From contig CM076997.1 of NCBI GenBank assembly GCA_039090855.1, positions 160,548,709 to 160,612,708 of the forward strand: a stretch of 64,000 nucleotides of DNA, in the 5' to 3' direction. Below the pieces are notes generated by a model that saw only the letters and a program-made list of their open reading frames with translations, made no database searches and had not been told where the DNA came from. Source of the stretch: Macrothele yani (Eukaryota > Arthropoda > Arachnida > Araneae > Macrothelidae). Below, piece after piece: positions 10,002 through 20,559 of this stretch. The stretch's first letter is position 1. Each line of letters starts with the position of its first letter. Made by a program: the position numbers and the translations under genes.

Positions 10002-11265
10002 GGTGTACAAATAAGTTTTAAAGCGTTTTCAGACAACGCAACATGTAATTTGAGAGAAAACAACAATACCTTTACGAATCAAAATATGCACCGTCATTAT
10101 CTATCGCCTTTAGCCATCGGTCGGCCAGCTGACGGATTCCAGATATCAATAATACTTCGTCCTGTCACGCGATGAGGTCGTCATCTCAGTCTTGCACTTC
10201 GTCAGATGTCCGGAATCGTACAGCAGACAAACCATGTTGCATCGATCGGAACAAATGATAGTCTGAAGAGGCTATTTCGGGATTATACGCCGGCTGCTCC
10301 AAAATTTCGCAACCAAGCGTCAATAACGTTTCCTTGACCGGTTTCGCGACATGCAGCTTAGCGTTTGCATGCAGTAATCTCACGGGAAGCAATCCTTTGC
10401 CTGTGAATGTGCGTTTTCTACAGATTTCCTGGTTCAATCGCAGCAATTGTTGCTTGTTGAAATCAACAGTAACAGTTGGACCCTGTTCCAGTAATTCATA
10501 ATAGAGCACACCCGTCATATTCCACCAGATGCACAGCGGAACTTTCTTGGAGTGAATATTGCGTTTCGGTGTCGAAGTCGTTGCTTCACCGGGGTCTACC
10601 CAGTGTTTTTTCCGTTTGAGATTGTCGTACGATATCCACTTTTCCTAACCCGTAACGATTTTCCACAGCCAATACTTTCTGTGTTGTTTATTCAACAGAT
10701 TCAAACATTTCATGCCATGCTCATCCTTGTTCCTCTGGCTCAGGTCATGTGGCATCCATTTTCCTTCCTCCTGAATCTATCCCACTGTGCGTAAACGAGT
10801 GTAAATGGTTTGTTGAGTTACCCCCAGTTATTCAGCAAGTTCATTTGAGACGAATCTTCATCGAGCAATGCTTGCAGTTCCTCATGTACAACCATCTGGG
10901 GGCGCCTCTATGTTTACGATCGCTAACATCAAAATCACCTGCTTTAATTCGTCTAATCCAAAACTCACACGTGCTTTTCGATACAACATTCTCCACCAGA
11001 ACACAAAAGATCGATTCACATGGTTTTGCAGCACTTTTTCCTTGATGAAATTGGTAATGAATGTAGTGTCGAATAAATGCAGTATCGTTGCCATTTTTCA
11101 CCTACCGATGCGCAAGTGTGTTTGACTGTTGGGCAAACTTCTGTGTCACATTTTGTACTCTGGACCAGTTACGGTCACATGACAACAACGCGGGGGAATG
11201 TCGGATATATAATTTAGCGGTATACGTGACAGAAAAAAAACCTCTTTAAAACTTATTTGTACCCC
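10002..11265 (-). mobile_element. Mos1-like mariner transposon
   Basis: The left terminal repeat GGTGTACAAATAAGTTTTAA matches the right end, read inwards GGGGTACAAATAAGTTTTAA. Each is flanked by TA (10000-10001 and 11266-11267). At 1,264 bp it is the classic mariner size. The coding strand is minus. Confidence 0.93.
10150..11094 (-). pseudogene. Mariner transposase, decayed
   Basis: Mauritiana-type mariner transposase. The helix-turn-helix region near 10841-11101 includes CEFWIRRIKAGDFDVSDRKH, close in pattern to the Mos1 family. The catalytic C-terminal half (10186-10518) reads GVLYYELLEQGPTV, then LLHANAKLHVAKPVKETL, then AYNPEIASSDYHLFRSMQ. In the HDNA(R/P)xH box the second catalytic Asp is Ala, which would abolish activity even without the frameshifts. 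The third Asp (SSDYHLF) remains. The middle part with the first catalytic Asp lies in a shifted frame. Confidence 0.88.
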
Positions 11266-11267
11266 TA

Positions 11268-11770
11268 ATGCATCATTTTAAAGCTCTCGTAAATAGCACG
11301 TATCTACTCTTGGAGATCGGGAGGAAACCAAATTTTGCTCAGAGGCATACTTTGCTACTGTTGGGAAAGATGCATAACTTCAAAATGCATTTTCGTAATG
11401 GCTTTTATCACATTTTTAGCAAGAGGTTATTGTAATTTGCGCAGATTTCAGTGACGTATTATTACTTTAATGTAACACGTGATGAAATAATGTTCGGCGA
11501 TAGTTTAGAAAAATATATTGTTAGGTAACAAAGATATTAAATATTGTTGCGTCACATCATCGGACAGCATTCGAAAATCAGATTTCAACTACTTCCGTTA
11601 CCCATTTTTTCGTTACATTCAAATTGTTTACTTGGGATTTATTTTACTACTGTTGGAAAAGTTGCATAGCATCAAAATAAGGTAGTCGCACATAGGGTAG
11701 ATACAAATAGGGGTTTCGAAAATCCTTTCACCGTTCTTATTACTATAACAGTTACTGGAAAAGTAGCAGG
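11268..11770. other. AT-rich interval with a ~40-bp direct repeat
   Basis: No gene seen. A diverged repeat occurs at about 11347-11387 and 11643-11683 (TTTGCTACTGTTGGGAAAGA versus TTTACTACTGTTGGAAAAGT), about 296 bp apart, possibly two units of an old tandem or a degraded element. Confidence 0.4.
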
Positions 11771-11888
11771 GTCGCCTCGGTAGCGCAGTGGTCAAAGAAC
11801 GGCTCGTGACCATTCGCCCTGGGAAGGGTCCGGGTTCGAATCCCGGTGAGCCGTGGATGTTGTATTCGTCTTTTGGCACTGGCTCTCT
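11771..11888 (+). mobile_element. SINE, 3'-truncated
   Basis: Head of the main SINE with its B box GGGTTCGAATCCCGGTGAG intact. The copy stops after TTTTGGCACTGGCTCTCT, where the usual body would continue. No tail or target duplication seen. Confidence 0.85.
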
Positions 11889-11994
11889 TTATTGTATTGA
11901 TAAACTGGGATCCTGTACAAAATGTTCGCTACGTACTTTGAGAATGTATGTGAAATGCTTATTTGTTATACAATGTGCCGCACCATGAAATGTA

Positions 11995-13298
11995 CAGGGT
12001 TTGTCCAAAGTCTTTCCCTGATTACGATAAATCTTATAAAATAAACCGAGCTGGTTAGAGATACGCGGTTTCTTGCACTGATTTGGTCATATTCTCAAGT
12101 GTTTTGTTCGTTGTACTTTTGGAACAATAGGTGGCTCTGCACGTCTACACCGTAGTTTGTTCTTGAAAGTGTCAGTCAGCGAAATGGTGTATATGCAGAA
12201 GAAGGCTAATTGTGTTCTCTGGTTTCATGAAACCAAATCTGCAATTTCAGTGCAGCGGAAGTTCAGGCGTGAGTATGATAGAGCTCCGGCTGATGCGAAG
12301 AGTATTAGGAACTGGTATTAAAAGTTTAAAGAGATGGATAGTGTCGGTGACCGTGCAAGAAGTGGAAGACCATCGATTAGTGAGGAAACTGTCGACGCCG
12401 TGCGTGATGCATCCGGAGGAAATCAATTCGTCATGCATCTAGTTAACTCGGAATACCTATGAAGACAGTACACCGCATTTTAAGAAAGTGGCTTCGTGTT
12501 TTTGTACACAAATTGCAAATTGTTCAAGCCTTGGAACCTAAGGATGGACCCAGACATGTGACATTCGCTATGGATATTCTTGAACGAATTGACAAAAATA
12601 ATGATTACCCGAAATGGATTTGTTTTTCAGACGAATCAACTTTTCATATCTCAGGTAAAGTGAACACGCATAATGCCCATGTCTGGGGTCCGGAGAACCC
12701 ACATGTGGTTTTGGAGAAACAGAAGGATAGCCCTAAAATCAGTGCGTACTAATGCACAACAAAGTAATTGGACTATTCTTTTTCCTTGAGCCCGCCATTA
12801 CATCGGGTATTTACCTCGACATGATGCAGCTGCACCATCAATTAGAAGAGCTGCAACCATGGGTTATGTTTCAACAGGGCGGTGCGCTCCTGCACTAGGG
12901 TGTACCTGTCCGTTAATTCTTAGATAACAAATTCCCTAACAAATGGATAGGCAGAGAAAATCCCATATCCTGGCCACAAAGATCTTCAGACATTACACCA
13001 ATGGGGCTACATTAAGGATCAAGTTTATGCAACACCAGTTGCATATTAACACTTTGAATGGAAGAATTGCTGAAGCATATCACAGATCAGATATGGAAAG
13101 AGACAGACATGGAAAGAGACAGAATACCAACTGGATGTTCTCCGTGTAACAAAAGGAGCCCACGTTGAGGTATACTAATGACCAGAAAAAAAACTCTGGA
13201 TTTCAGGTAAGCTATATTGGAAAACCGTATGTGTCTAAGGAGAATGGTTCATTTTATGTGATATATCGTAATCAGAGAAAAACTTTAGACACACCCTG
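11995..13298 (+). mobile_element. DUF4817-type Tc1/mariner superfamily transposon
   Basis: The inverted repeats begin CAGGGTTTGTCCAAAGTCTT on the left and CAGGGTGTGTCTAAAGTTTT on the right (read inwards), both running on to CTGATTACGAT. TA at 11993-11994 and 13299-13300. Length 1.30 kb. The encoded protein belongs to the group of arthropod transposases annotated with an N-terminal DUF4817 domain. Confidence 0.88.
12184..13149 (+). pseudogene. DUF4817-type transposase, disrupted
   Basis: Starts MVYMQKKANCVLWFHETKSA at the ATG at 12184, the usual start of this family (a helix-turn-helix with VQRKFRREY and SIRNWY). A TAA stop follows directly after that motif, where a Gln or Arg codon is usual. 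The 12459-12752 piece holds the family hallmarks VHRILRKWL, ICFSDESTFHISGKVN with the first catalytic Asp, HVWGPENPHVV and DSPKISA. Downstream frames give KVIGLFFFLEPAIT, then MFQQGGALLH, where the Asp of QQDGAPPH is Gly, and finally QLDVLRVTKGAHVE. Not functional. Confidence 0.85.
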
Positions 13299-14492
13299 TA
13301 TGTGTATATACCGTGTATCAAGATTATCTAAGTCTGTTAAGCAGGACAAATAAAGATTTTTGAAAAAAAAAGAAAACCTTCTGTAAGATTAGGGAGGACA
13401 GCACAATAACTATTGTTTCTGTTGAGTAATTTTCGTCAGATAATTATGCTTTTTCGACTGTCTTGTTATCTAGTATATGATATGACACTGACATTACCTT
13501 TCCCATGATGCATCTGTCATCTCCACGCATTTAAGAGCAGCTTGTAACCACATGATGGAAATCACATCTGATGAAGGTGTCACTGTGACACCGAAAGTGC
13601 TCATGGTTTTTAACCTGTACATAGATTTCGTTTTTTAGCCGAATAAATATCATCGTGCAACAAGACGGATTTTTTAATTACTACTACTAACCTTCAGTAA
13701 AAAAAAGTAATAACAGAGATAAACATGTACCACATAAAGGAGAAAGACAGTCTACTTAACTTGACCCAGGAACTGATTGAGCAAAAGTCTGAGCAGAAAT
13801 AACAAACATATCTAAGAGTATTTACTTTACGTTACGTATTATTACGTTCCATATTATTAAGCTTCATGTACGATATTTATTGACATTTCTTTATCGCTTT
13901 TTTTCAAGCAATTCTTACATTTCACTTACCAACAATTTCTCTGGAAATTTTTGTTTTTAATTTCTTTTTTCTGTAATTGCGAGATGAAATTCCTTTGGTA
14001 TTATTATTTATTCTCTCAGCACTCCGAGCACAACGCACATAATGATATAGATAGATGTATACAATGATGCACAGAGTATCTGTCTCCCAAATATGAGATA
14101 ATAAAACCTCATTTGCACCGGCAAGAACATACCACGAGGTTTCAGACCCAAAGTAAAGTGCATATTTGGTATACAAAACGTACACTCAGTACGAATGTAA
14201 TCCTCTCCAGAAATAAATTCGTATGAACAAGTCGCGCGATGAAGAGCACACTCATTGTCATAAAAATCTGCGCACCAAGAAAAAAAAACGTGCGATTAAC
14301 ACGAAACTGGCGAATAGCTACGGGGAGGACAGATATGCAAGTGATTAAAGCTGCGTGCGATTCCACATGCCCGCGCGTCCAAGACCAGCGCTGCAATCGC
14401 AATCCTTGGTGTGCATAAGGCACCGCGCAGGAGACTCCACATTCGTGCCGAATTGCACGGTAAGAGTCAGGTGAGATCCCTGAGCGATAGAC
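13299..14492. other. AT-rich interval without a gene
   Basis: No protein-like frame. It contains a hammerhead-like motif at 13568-13596, with an AATAAAT about 50 bp downstream at 13641-13647, which may be the end of an unrecognised retroelement. Confidence 0.5.
13568..13596 (+). ncRNA. Hammerhead-ribozyme-like core (candidate)
   Basis: CTGATGA, then a perfect 7-bp stem (GGTGTCA/TGACACC) closed by CTG, then GAAA: the exact order of the hammerhead catalytic core with stem II. Hammerheads are known in Penelope-like elements and other retroelements. I could not find a convincing cleavage triplet with pairing for stems I and III, and similar CTGATGAAGG...CCGAAA strings occur in ordinary retroelement coding ends. 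Treat as a candidate only. Confidence 0.3.
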
Positions 14493-14832
14493 ATGCCAAA
14501 GAGCCGCCGTAGATGTGTGTACGGGCAACTGACGAAGTTTGAACGAGGCATTATCGTCGGGATGAGAGAGGCAGGGTGGACAGCGCGCCGAATCGGCCGC
14601 CAAAGGACAGAACGATACGATCGTGTTGGGGGCAATGGACACGGAAAGGCACCCGGACACGGCGGACTGGCCCTGGACGACCCAGACTCACCACCTGCAG
14701 AGAGGATCGCGGGATCGTGAGAGCGGCACCCGCAGATGCAACGACGTACTTGTCCAATATCCAGAGACATGTGGCGGCTGTATAAATGACTCTTGTGTCC
14801 GCCAGAACCATTTCCAGACGCCTGGCAGAGCA
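14493..14832 (+). pseudogene. Tc1 transposase, N-terminal fragment
   Basis: Begins MPKSRRRCVYGQLTKFERG at the ATG at 14493 and continues IIVGMREAGWTARRIGRQ, the first helix-turn-helix of a Tc1-type transposase. After a frameshift it continues RTGPGRPRLTTCREDRGIV and HVAAVINDSCVRQN, the GRPR hook and second DNA-binding helix. It stops at about 14832, where another repeat begins. The catalytic domain is absent and no terminal repeats are seen. Confidence 0.78.
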
Positions 14833-14837
14833 TAATC

Positions 14838-16150
14838 TGACTTGCGTAAAAATGGTTCTATTTCAATGAAATATTAGTATGTGGTAAGGAACCCCATGTG
14901 AACGAACCCTGTTGAAAATAGGCGGAATGGGGTCAAAGGTCAGGACATACGAGCGGGATCCATTCCATCGCCCTTGATCCATATTATTAAGGTGGACGTC
15001 AAGTAATTTTGCTTCCTATACTTCCAATGGAAAAACTTTTGTACACATTTCCTTCACAATTAATGTGTTCCCAAGGACGAAAATTTTAACATCGATTAAA
15101 ATAACTTCTTAATATAACTCGGAATACTTAATATTTTCTAAAACATAACCATAATTATATTAAACATCAATAACTTTTCCCTTGGTGGTGTTGAAACCAG
15201 AAAAAGAATGGCGCGACCTGTACTTTGATGACGTCAGTAGACAAACAAATGTTGGATTGCATAATTATGGTTATGTTTTAGAAAATATTAGGTATTCCAA
15301 GTTATAAAATGAAGCTATTTTAATCGATGTTCAAATTTTCATCTTTGGGAACGCATTAATTGGTAAGGAAAAAGATGGCGCGACCTGTATTTTCATGACG
15401 TCAGCAGTCAAACAATTGGGCGGATCTTATTAAAGTTTTATGACGTCACACTTTTGCTAGCAGATGGCCGCGATTCCCATCTGCCTCATTACGTCACGCG
15501 TTGTGTGCCTATGTTCGTCTGCACGATAACTCGCGTAAAAATCGTGCGATTTCGATGAAATTTTAGTATGTGGAAAGGAATCATCTGGGAAGGAACCCTA
15601 TTGAAAGTGAACGAAATGAGGTCAAAGGTGAGGACATAGGAGCGGGATCCATTCCACTGTTCTTATGCGTCATATCTAACGTAAAAAAGGTTCGATTTCG
15701 ATTAAATATTAGTATGTGGTAGGGGATCACCTGGGGACAACCCTATTGAAAATTGGCGAAATGAGGGTCAAAGGTTAGGACATAGGAGCGGAATCACTTC
15801 CATCGCCATTATGCGTCATAACTTACCTAAAAGTTTTTCGATTTGGATGAAATGTTAGTATGTTGTAGGGGCCTGCCTGGGGACGAATCCTATTGAAAAT
15901 GTGCGAAATGGGTCAAAGGTTAGGACACAGAAGCGGGGTCTATTCCATAGCCCTTATACATCATAACTTACGTAAAATTGCTTCGATTGCGACAAAACTT
16001 TATCATGTTATTTCGGAGGTATACTGAACCAGTTCTGTTGAATATCATCGAAATGGGATCAAAGGTCAGGGCGTAGGAGTGAGATTTATTCCACAGCCAT
16101 TTTATGATTTCTGGTATGTTGAAAAGCGCATCATAATCAATGCATTGCAT
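14838..16150 (+). repeat. Array of ~145-bp units with DR1-like motifs
   Basis: One unit at 14838-14990, then four consecutive units whose shared starts (CGTAAAA...) fall near 15534, 15676, 15825 and 15973. Each reads roughly: GCGTAAAAATNGTTCGATTT, GAAATTTTAGTATGTGG, CCCTATTGAAAAT, GGGTCAAAGGTCAGGACATA, GGAGCGGGATCCATTCCA, then CCTTATGCATCATAACTT. The array ends in a unique terminus, GGTATGTTGAAAAGCGCATC then AATCAATGCATTGCATGA. The same family recurs in reverse orientation at 18.7, 23.7 and 29.4-30.5 kb. A 500-bp foldback-containing block separates the first unit from the rest. Confidence 0.85.
15049..15372. repeat. Large foldback (inverted repeat)
   Basis: Left arm about 15049-15155 and right arm about 15261-15372 are reverse complements at roughly 85 percent by eye, around a ~105-bp loop. 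Shared blocks include TTCCTTCACAATTAATG, TCGATTAAAATA, and TTTTCTAAAACATAACCATA against its complement. A GGCGCGACCTGTA segment with GATGACGTCAG occurs in the loop (15210) and just beyond the right arm (15376). Confidence 0.75.
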
Positions 16151-16539
16151 GATTTTACTAACTTGTTATAGCTTGATCATGCGCTAGCTGTAGATGGAAC
16201 ATTAGTTGAGCCAAGAAGTACTGAAGAAGCATTTCAATCGCCTCTATTGGAACAGGAACTGTAGTGTTCGCAGGATGTGTCAGATGATGGAAGTTGGTAA
16301 CCATTTTTAAAAGCGTGAATATGAAAGCACACACTGGTGTGAGAGGAGTAGAAGGATGAAGAACCTTGTAACGTATACTCTATATTCACTTTCCTTTTGA
16401 TTTTACTATCTCTGGTTATTTTATTTTACTATGTAAATTATCTTCTTACTGAACGAAATATTATTTCACCCGCTGAATGAGATCTGGCAATGAGTGTAAG
16501 TCATGACGTGGTGGTAGCTAGTATATAGGCGCGTTCATC

Positions 16540-16800
16540 GAGACTTGGGGAGAGCTTTTGTTGTTGTTATGAGAGAGCTTTTGTTGTTGTTATGAGAGAG
16601 CGTTGTTGTTTACGGAGAGCGTTTGTTATACGAGGAGAGATTTTGTTGTTATGAGGAGAGATTCTTCATTATTGTAAAACAAGTTGTGTGTGTGCTTTGG
16701 ATGATCAAGCGTACCGAATAAAAAAGTTGCCGTAAGTTAGTCTTTCTCAATTCATAGTTTTTGTCAGACCTCTGTCTGGCTGTTAGGTTTATAACATTAG
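16540..16800 (+). promoter_or_regulatory. LTR- or promoter-like stretch with minisatellite
   Basis: Contains AGTATATAGGCGCGTTCATCG (TATA-like), then four or five diverged repeats of GAGAGCTTTTGTTGTTGTTA at about 16554-16665, then GAATAAAAAAGTTGCC (polyadenylation-like) and CTCTGTCTGGCTGTTAGG. The order TATA box, short transcribed stretch, AATAAA resembles the R region of an LTR. No second LTR, primer-binding site or target duplication was found, so a solo LTR is only one possibility. The flanking 16151-16540 and 16800-17080 hold nothing I recognise. Confidence 0.3.
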
Positions 16801-17084
16801 TTTATTACCATAAATAACCAGCGTTAAGACTTTATTCATGTTCGTAATTAACTAGTAACAACAACCATTTGAATTCACTATTTTGAAGCTTAGTACAAGT
16901 ATATCATTAGCTAGCTGGTAGGAAGAGCTTATTCATTATAATTAGCTTAGCGGAAAGAAAATAAGGCTAATTCATTATAACCTGTAGTACAGTGTAATAC
17001 GAGACAGCACCTACATTTCCGGAGCAGAGGTGGTGGGAAATACGAAACATGAGGTTTAGCACGGGTAGTAAGTAGGACAAAACC

Positions 17085-17985
17085 AATATACATCACCGGA
17101 GGACCGGACTAGGCTGCCATCTGATGCTGACCTTAGCCACGTCTAATGGACCATCTCTATCTTCTGATTCAAGGCTCCTTGAATTGGAGGAGGAACTCAA
17201 AGTGTCAATGGGACATCATCGGGCTAAGTGAGGTAAGAAGAAAAGGAGAAGATATCATTGAACTGAAAAGTGGACATCTCATCTACTATTGTAAAACAGG
17301 TACTGGCAGAACTAGTGGTGTTGGATTTATGATAAACAAGAAAGTAAAGGATAATGTTCTAGGAGTTAAAAATTCCTCGGACAGGGTTGCGCGACTCGTT
17401 GTCCAATTCTCAAAAAGGTACGAGGCTCTGATTATTTAAGCTTACGCAGCCCAACACAAGTCATCCTGAAGAAGAAATTGAAGAATTGTATGAGGAAATT
17501 CAGCATCTAAATAACAAAGGCAAGCAATATTTGAAGATCATTTTGAGTTATTTCAATGCGAAAATAAAGCAACATTATGAAACTTCGTTAGGTAAATTCG
17601 GTCACAGAAACCAGCGTAGAAATATAATACTTTCTTAACTTTTTTTTTTTTTGATTGGAGGTTTAATGACCACCGTGATCAATTCAATGGGCTATAACCA
17701 TTCGCCCGTCCCTAATTTAGGGCCACTGGTTTTAGGGAAGGGAGGGAGCCAGTGCCGTAAGACAAGCAGAACATCCGTGCCTCACTGGTATTCGAACCCG
17801 GACCCCTTTCGGACGAATGATCCGAAGCCACCGCTTAAACGACCTCGCCACCGGGCGGCTTCGTAAAGTTTGCAGATGCAGAAAGTTTGTACATCATGAA
17901 CATTTTCATGAAAAGAAAAACCGCATTGGAAATGGACGTGGAGGATTGGAGGTATCCCAAAAAAGTTAAATCATAGAACAAACCG
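17085..17985 (+). pseudogene. RTE-like LINE endonuclease fragment, split by a SINE
   Basis: The 17146-17439 frame contains KCQWDIIGLSEVRRKGEDII and TGTGRTSGVGFMINKKVK, the GLSEVR and YY..G motifs of an APE-type endonuclease. It matches the endonuclease of the LINE at 50385-53550, on the opposite strand. It continues in shifted frames (EEEIEELYEEIQHLNNKGKQ), is interrupted by a SINE at 17641-17859, and resumes with the segment after the conserved GKTFVEFAEAEG. It ends at about 17985. No reverse transcriptase part. Confidence 0.82.
17641..17859 (-). mobile_element. SINE inserted in the LINE fragment
   Basis: Complete minus-strand copy: poly-T, then AATGACCACCGTG, CCGTCCCTAATTTAGGGCCA, and GGTATTCGAACCCGGACCCC with one change in the B box. 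Ends CCACCGGGCGGC. The flanks CTTTCTTAACTT and CTTCGTAAAGTT look like a diverged target duplication. Confidence 0.9.
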
Positions 17986-17989
17986 CGTG

Positions 17990-18300
17990 AATGGGGAAAC
18001 TGCAACACGACTCTACCCCAGTGCTTTCACTTCCGAGGACATACAGAAAATCGGATTTGAATTTCTTGAACACCCTACCTACAGTCCTGATTGGGCGCCG
18101 TCGGACTTGTGGTTGTTTACTGCTGTCAAAAGACATCGGAAAGGAATTTAATTCACCTGGGACGAAAATGTCCAAGCAGCTACGAGGAAATGGCTTCGAG
18201 AAAAACCTGAAGATTTTTATATAGACGGGTTTAAAAAACTTTTTAAACGTTGGCGTATCTGTATCGACCGTGAGGGGCACTATGTTGAAAAATAAAATAT
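17990..18300 (+). pseudogene. Mariner transposase, C-terminal fragment
   Basis: Reads FLEHPTYSPDWAPSDLWLF, with the third catalytic Asp of a mariner D34D triad. It continues TWDENVQAATRKWLREKPED, then FYIDGFKKLFKRWRIC, then DREGHYVEK and a stop, the normal end of a mariner transposase. The N-terminal two thirds are missing. One frameshift after KRHRKGI. It is a different subfamily from the Mos1-like copies at 10.0 and 37.3 kb. From 18300 to 18690 nothing is recognised. Confidence 0.82.
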
Positions 18301-18696
18301 GTGAATTAAAGTAGAAATTCGAAGCTTTGTTTTTTTTGTTTTGTTTTAATTTGATACCTTGCCACCATGCTTGTATATAAATATTGAGGCATTACTTTCT
18401 GAACACCCACCGTATGTTGGGCACAGGCAGACAGAACGAAATAGGGATACTATAACCACTTACATTTTTATTTCAAGATGTGCTGAAAAGGAAGCTGAAT
18501 TGGTGAAGTACATCACCTATACTGTAATATGGAACCCTTGGTAAAAAGATTTACAGAAAATCAATGATTACAGGATATCAAACTAATCGTTGCTTCACAT
18601 TTTTCTTAAATCTTTTCCACAAAATAAGCGTTCTCTTCTTGCCTTATGATGTCGCAGAATTAAGTGAATAAAAATCACAAAATCCATTTTTCTTTC

Positions 18697-18930
18697 GTGG
18701 AATTAAACAAGTTAGTAAAATAATGCAACGCATTGGTCATGATACGCTTTCCAACATACCTGAAATCATTACTGAAGTTATTACCCAAGTTATGATGATA
18801 ATGGCTGTGGAAGAAATCTCTTTCCTGTGTCCTGACCTTTGACACCATTTCGATGATATTGAACGGAATTGGTTTAGTAGATCCCCGGCACAACATGAAA
18901 AAGTTTTGTCAGTCAAAATCGATTACTATG
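18697..18930 (-). repeat. DR1-type repeat family, partial copy
   Basis: Minus-strand copy starting at the conserved terminus (GCATTGGTCATGATACGCTT, then TCCAACATACC) with one internal unit, including CCTGACCTTTGACACCATTT (the DR1-like motif in reverse). Truncated after about 230 bp. Confidence 0.8.
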
Positions 18931-19034
18931 AGCTAAAATATACACGCTACAGGTGGCACAGAATATTTAATGTGCCAATGATATAATAGATGATATGTTC
19001 AATGAAAACGACAAGTGCCCGAGAGCGATACATA

Positions 19035-20463
19035 CACTGGCGGAAAGTGAAAAAAGAACATCAAGAAGGAGACGTCTGCTACCAACGAAATTTATACAGC
19101 ATAATAACGGAATACAGAGGACAACGTGATCAAAACATTATGGCAAAATACAGCTGAAATTTTGCTGGTAAACTGAAAAATACCATTTCCATGTAACATG
19201 GTTAGTACGAGGCTGAACCGCCATAAACTGCGTCACACTGTGAAATTCTGGCATGGAGTCTGTCGTACAGATGTTGGATGTAAGTTTTGGGTATTGAGTT
19301 CCATGCATCCTCAACCTGGACGCGTAAATCGGGGATGGCCCTGGCTGGCCGTGGGGACCGGATAAGTCGTTGTCCCATAAAATTCCACACGTGCCCAATG
19401 GGGGACAAATCCGGTGAACGTGCAGGCCATGGAAGTTGTCTCATACCCTGAAGTGCATGTTGTGTTGCACGCGCCGTGTGTGGGCGTGTGTTATCTTGCT
19501 GGAAAACACCACGATGGACCGACCTTACAAATGGCACAACAACGGGCTGAATGATGTTGTTGCTGTAGGAGGTGCTGTTTTACGTACCCGGTACAAACAC
19601 TAGTTATGTACGGGAGTGAAAGCTGATCGCTCCCCACACGAGGAGACCCGGTGTAGGGTCTGTGTGTCGCTGGCGGATGCAAGAAGGGTGGAGACGCTCC
19701 CCTGTGCGTCTGCGAACACGCATACGGCCATCGGAGGCTCCCAAGCAGAATCTGCTTTTATCGCTAAACACGACAGATCGCAATTACATTCTCCAGTGCA
19801 GACGTTGGCGACACCACTGCAGCCGTTCCTGACGGTGGGCTGGAGTCAGAGATGCACATACCAGAGGCACACGTGCACGTAGTCCTGCATCCAGTAGAAG
19901 GTGGCGGATGGTTCTCACAGTCGCCTCAGGTGCAACGGCAGCTCGGATTTGCGTCGCAGTGGATGTTCTGCTTGACAACGCCGCTCTTCTTATGCGTCGA
20001 TCGGCCCGCTCATCAGTCCGTCTGTGACTCCCGGTTCCACATCTTCTCGTGCGGGAATGTTCCTCGGACCATCTACGTCACCATCGTACCACCACCGATA
20101 TTTCCCGTCCAATTGGCTCCGCAATACGACGATACGACCACCCGGCCTCGCGGAGTCCGACTAGACTACCTCGCTCAAAGTCCGGTAACTGCTGAAATCG
20201 TACACGTCTTCCATGTCCAGGCATCGCAGCTTCATCAGGGTCTTCGCACGTGTCCGTACGCCGACGACTGATTACATCACTTCGTCGTACTCCTTAAATA
20301 CCACCGACGATAATTTGCATATTATGCCGTGCTGTGGCGTAAGCGCTCACCGGTTGGTCCCGAAATTAACATCACACCTACGTAAACTCGACCCCATTAA
20401 CATATGTAAATTTCATGACTGTCCGCCAATTCCTTCTTGGTGTTCTTTTTAGCACGTCCTTTG
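19035..20463 (-). mobile_element. Tc1-type DNA transposon
   Basis: Left end CACTGGCGGAAAGTGAAAAA; the right end read inwards is CAAAGGACGTGCTAAAAAGA; both run into a shared AGAACAYCAAGAAGGA block. TA at 19033-19034 and 20464-20465. Length 1.43 kb. The shared AAGAAGGA block resembles the 7505-8888 element, suggesting related families. Confidence 0.87.
19202..20270 (-). pseudogene. Tc1 transposase, frameshifted
   Basis: The C-terminal part is well kept (19202-19537): VFQQDNTRPHTARATQHAL with the second catalytic Asp, then LPWPARSPDLSPIGHVWNFM, where the third acidic residue normally found as Glu in NPIEHVW is Gly. It closes with LHARISQCDAVYGG. Upstream frames give PEATVRTIRHLLLDAGLRAR and VCASLTPAHRQERLQWCRQR (19784-19978), the second DNA-binding domain and linker. 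The N-terminus is scattered in further frames to about 20270. Not functional. Confidence 0.86.
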
Positions 20464-20559
20464 TAAAAAACATCGTGCTTATGTTATCGGTATGTCCGTC
20501 CGCCCTTCCGTCCGTCCGTCTGTACCCACGGTATCTCTGCAACTATTAGTTCGATTTGA

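Noticed and set aside
14142..14833. 172- and 162-residue minus-strand frames
   Set aside because: Antisense to the GC-rich Tc1 N-terminal fragment; no recognised content.
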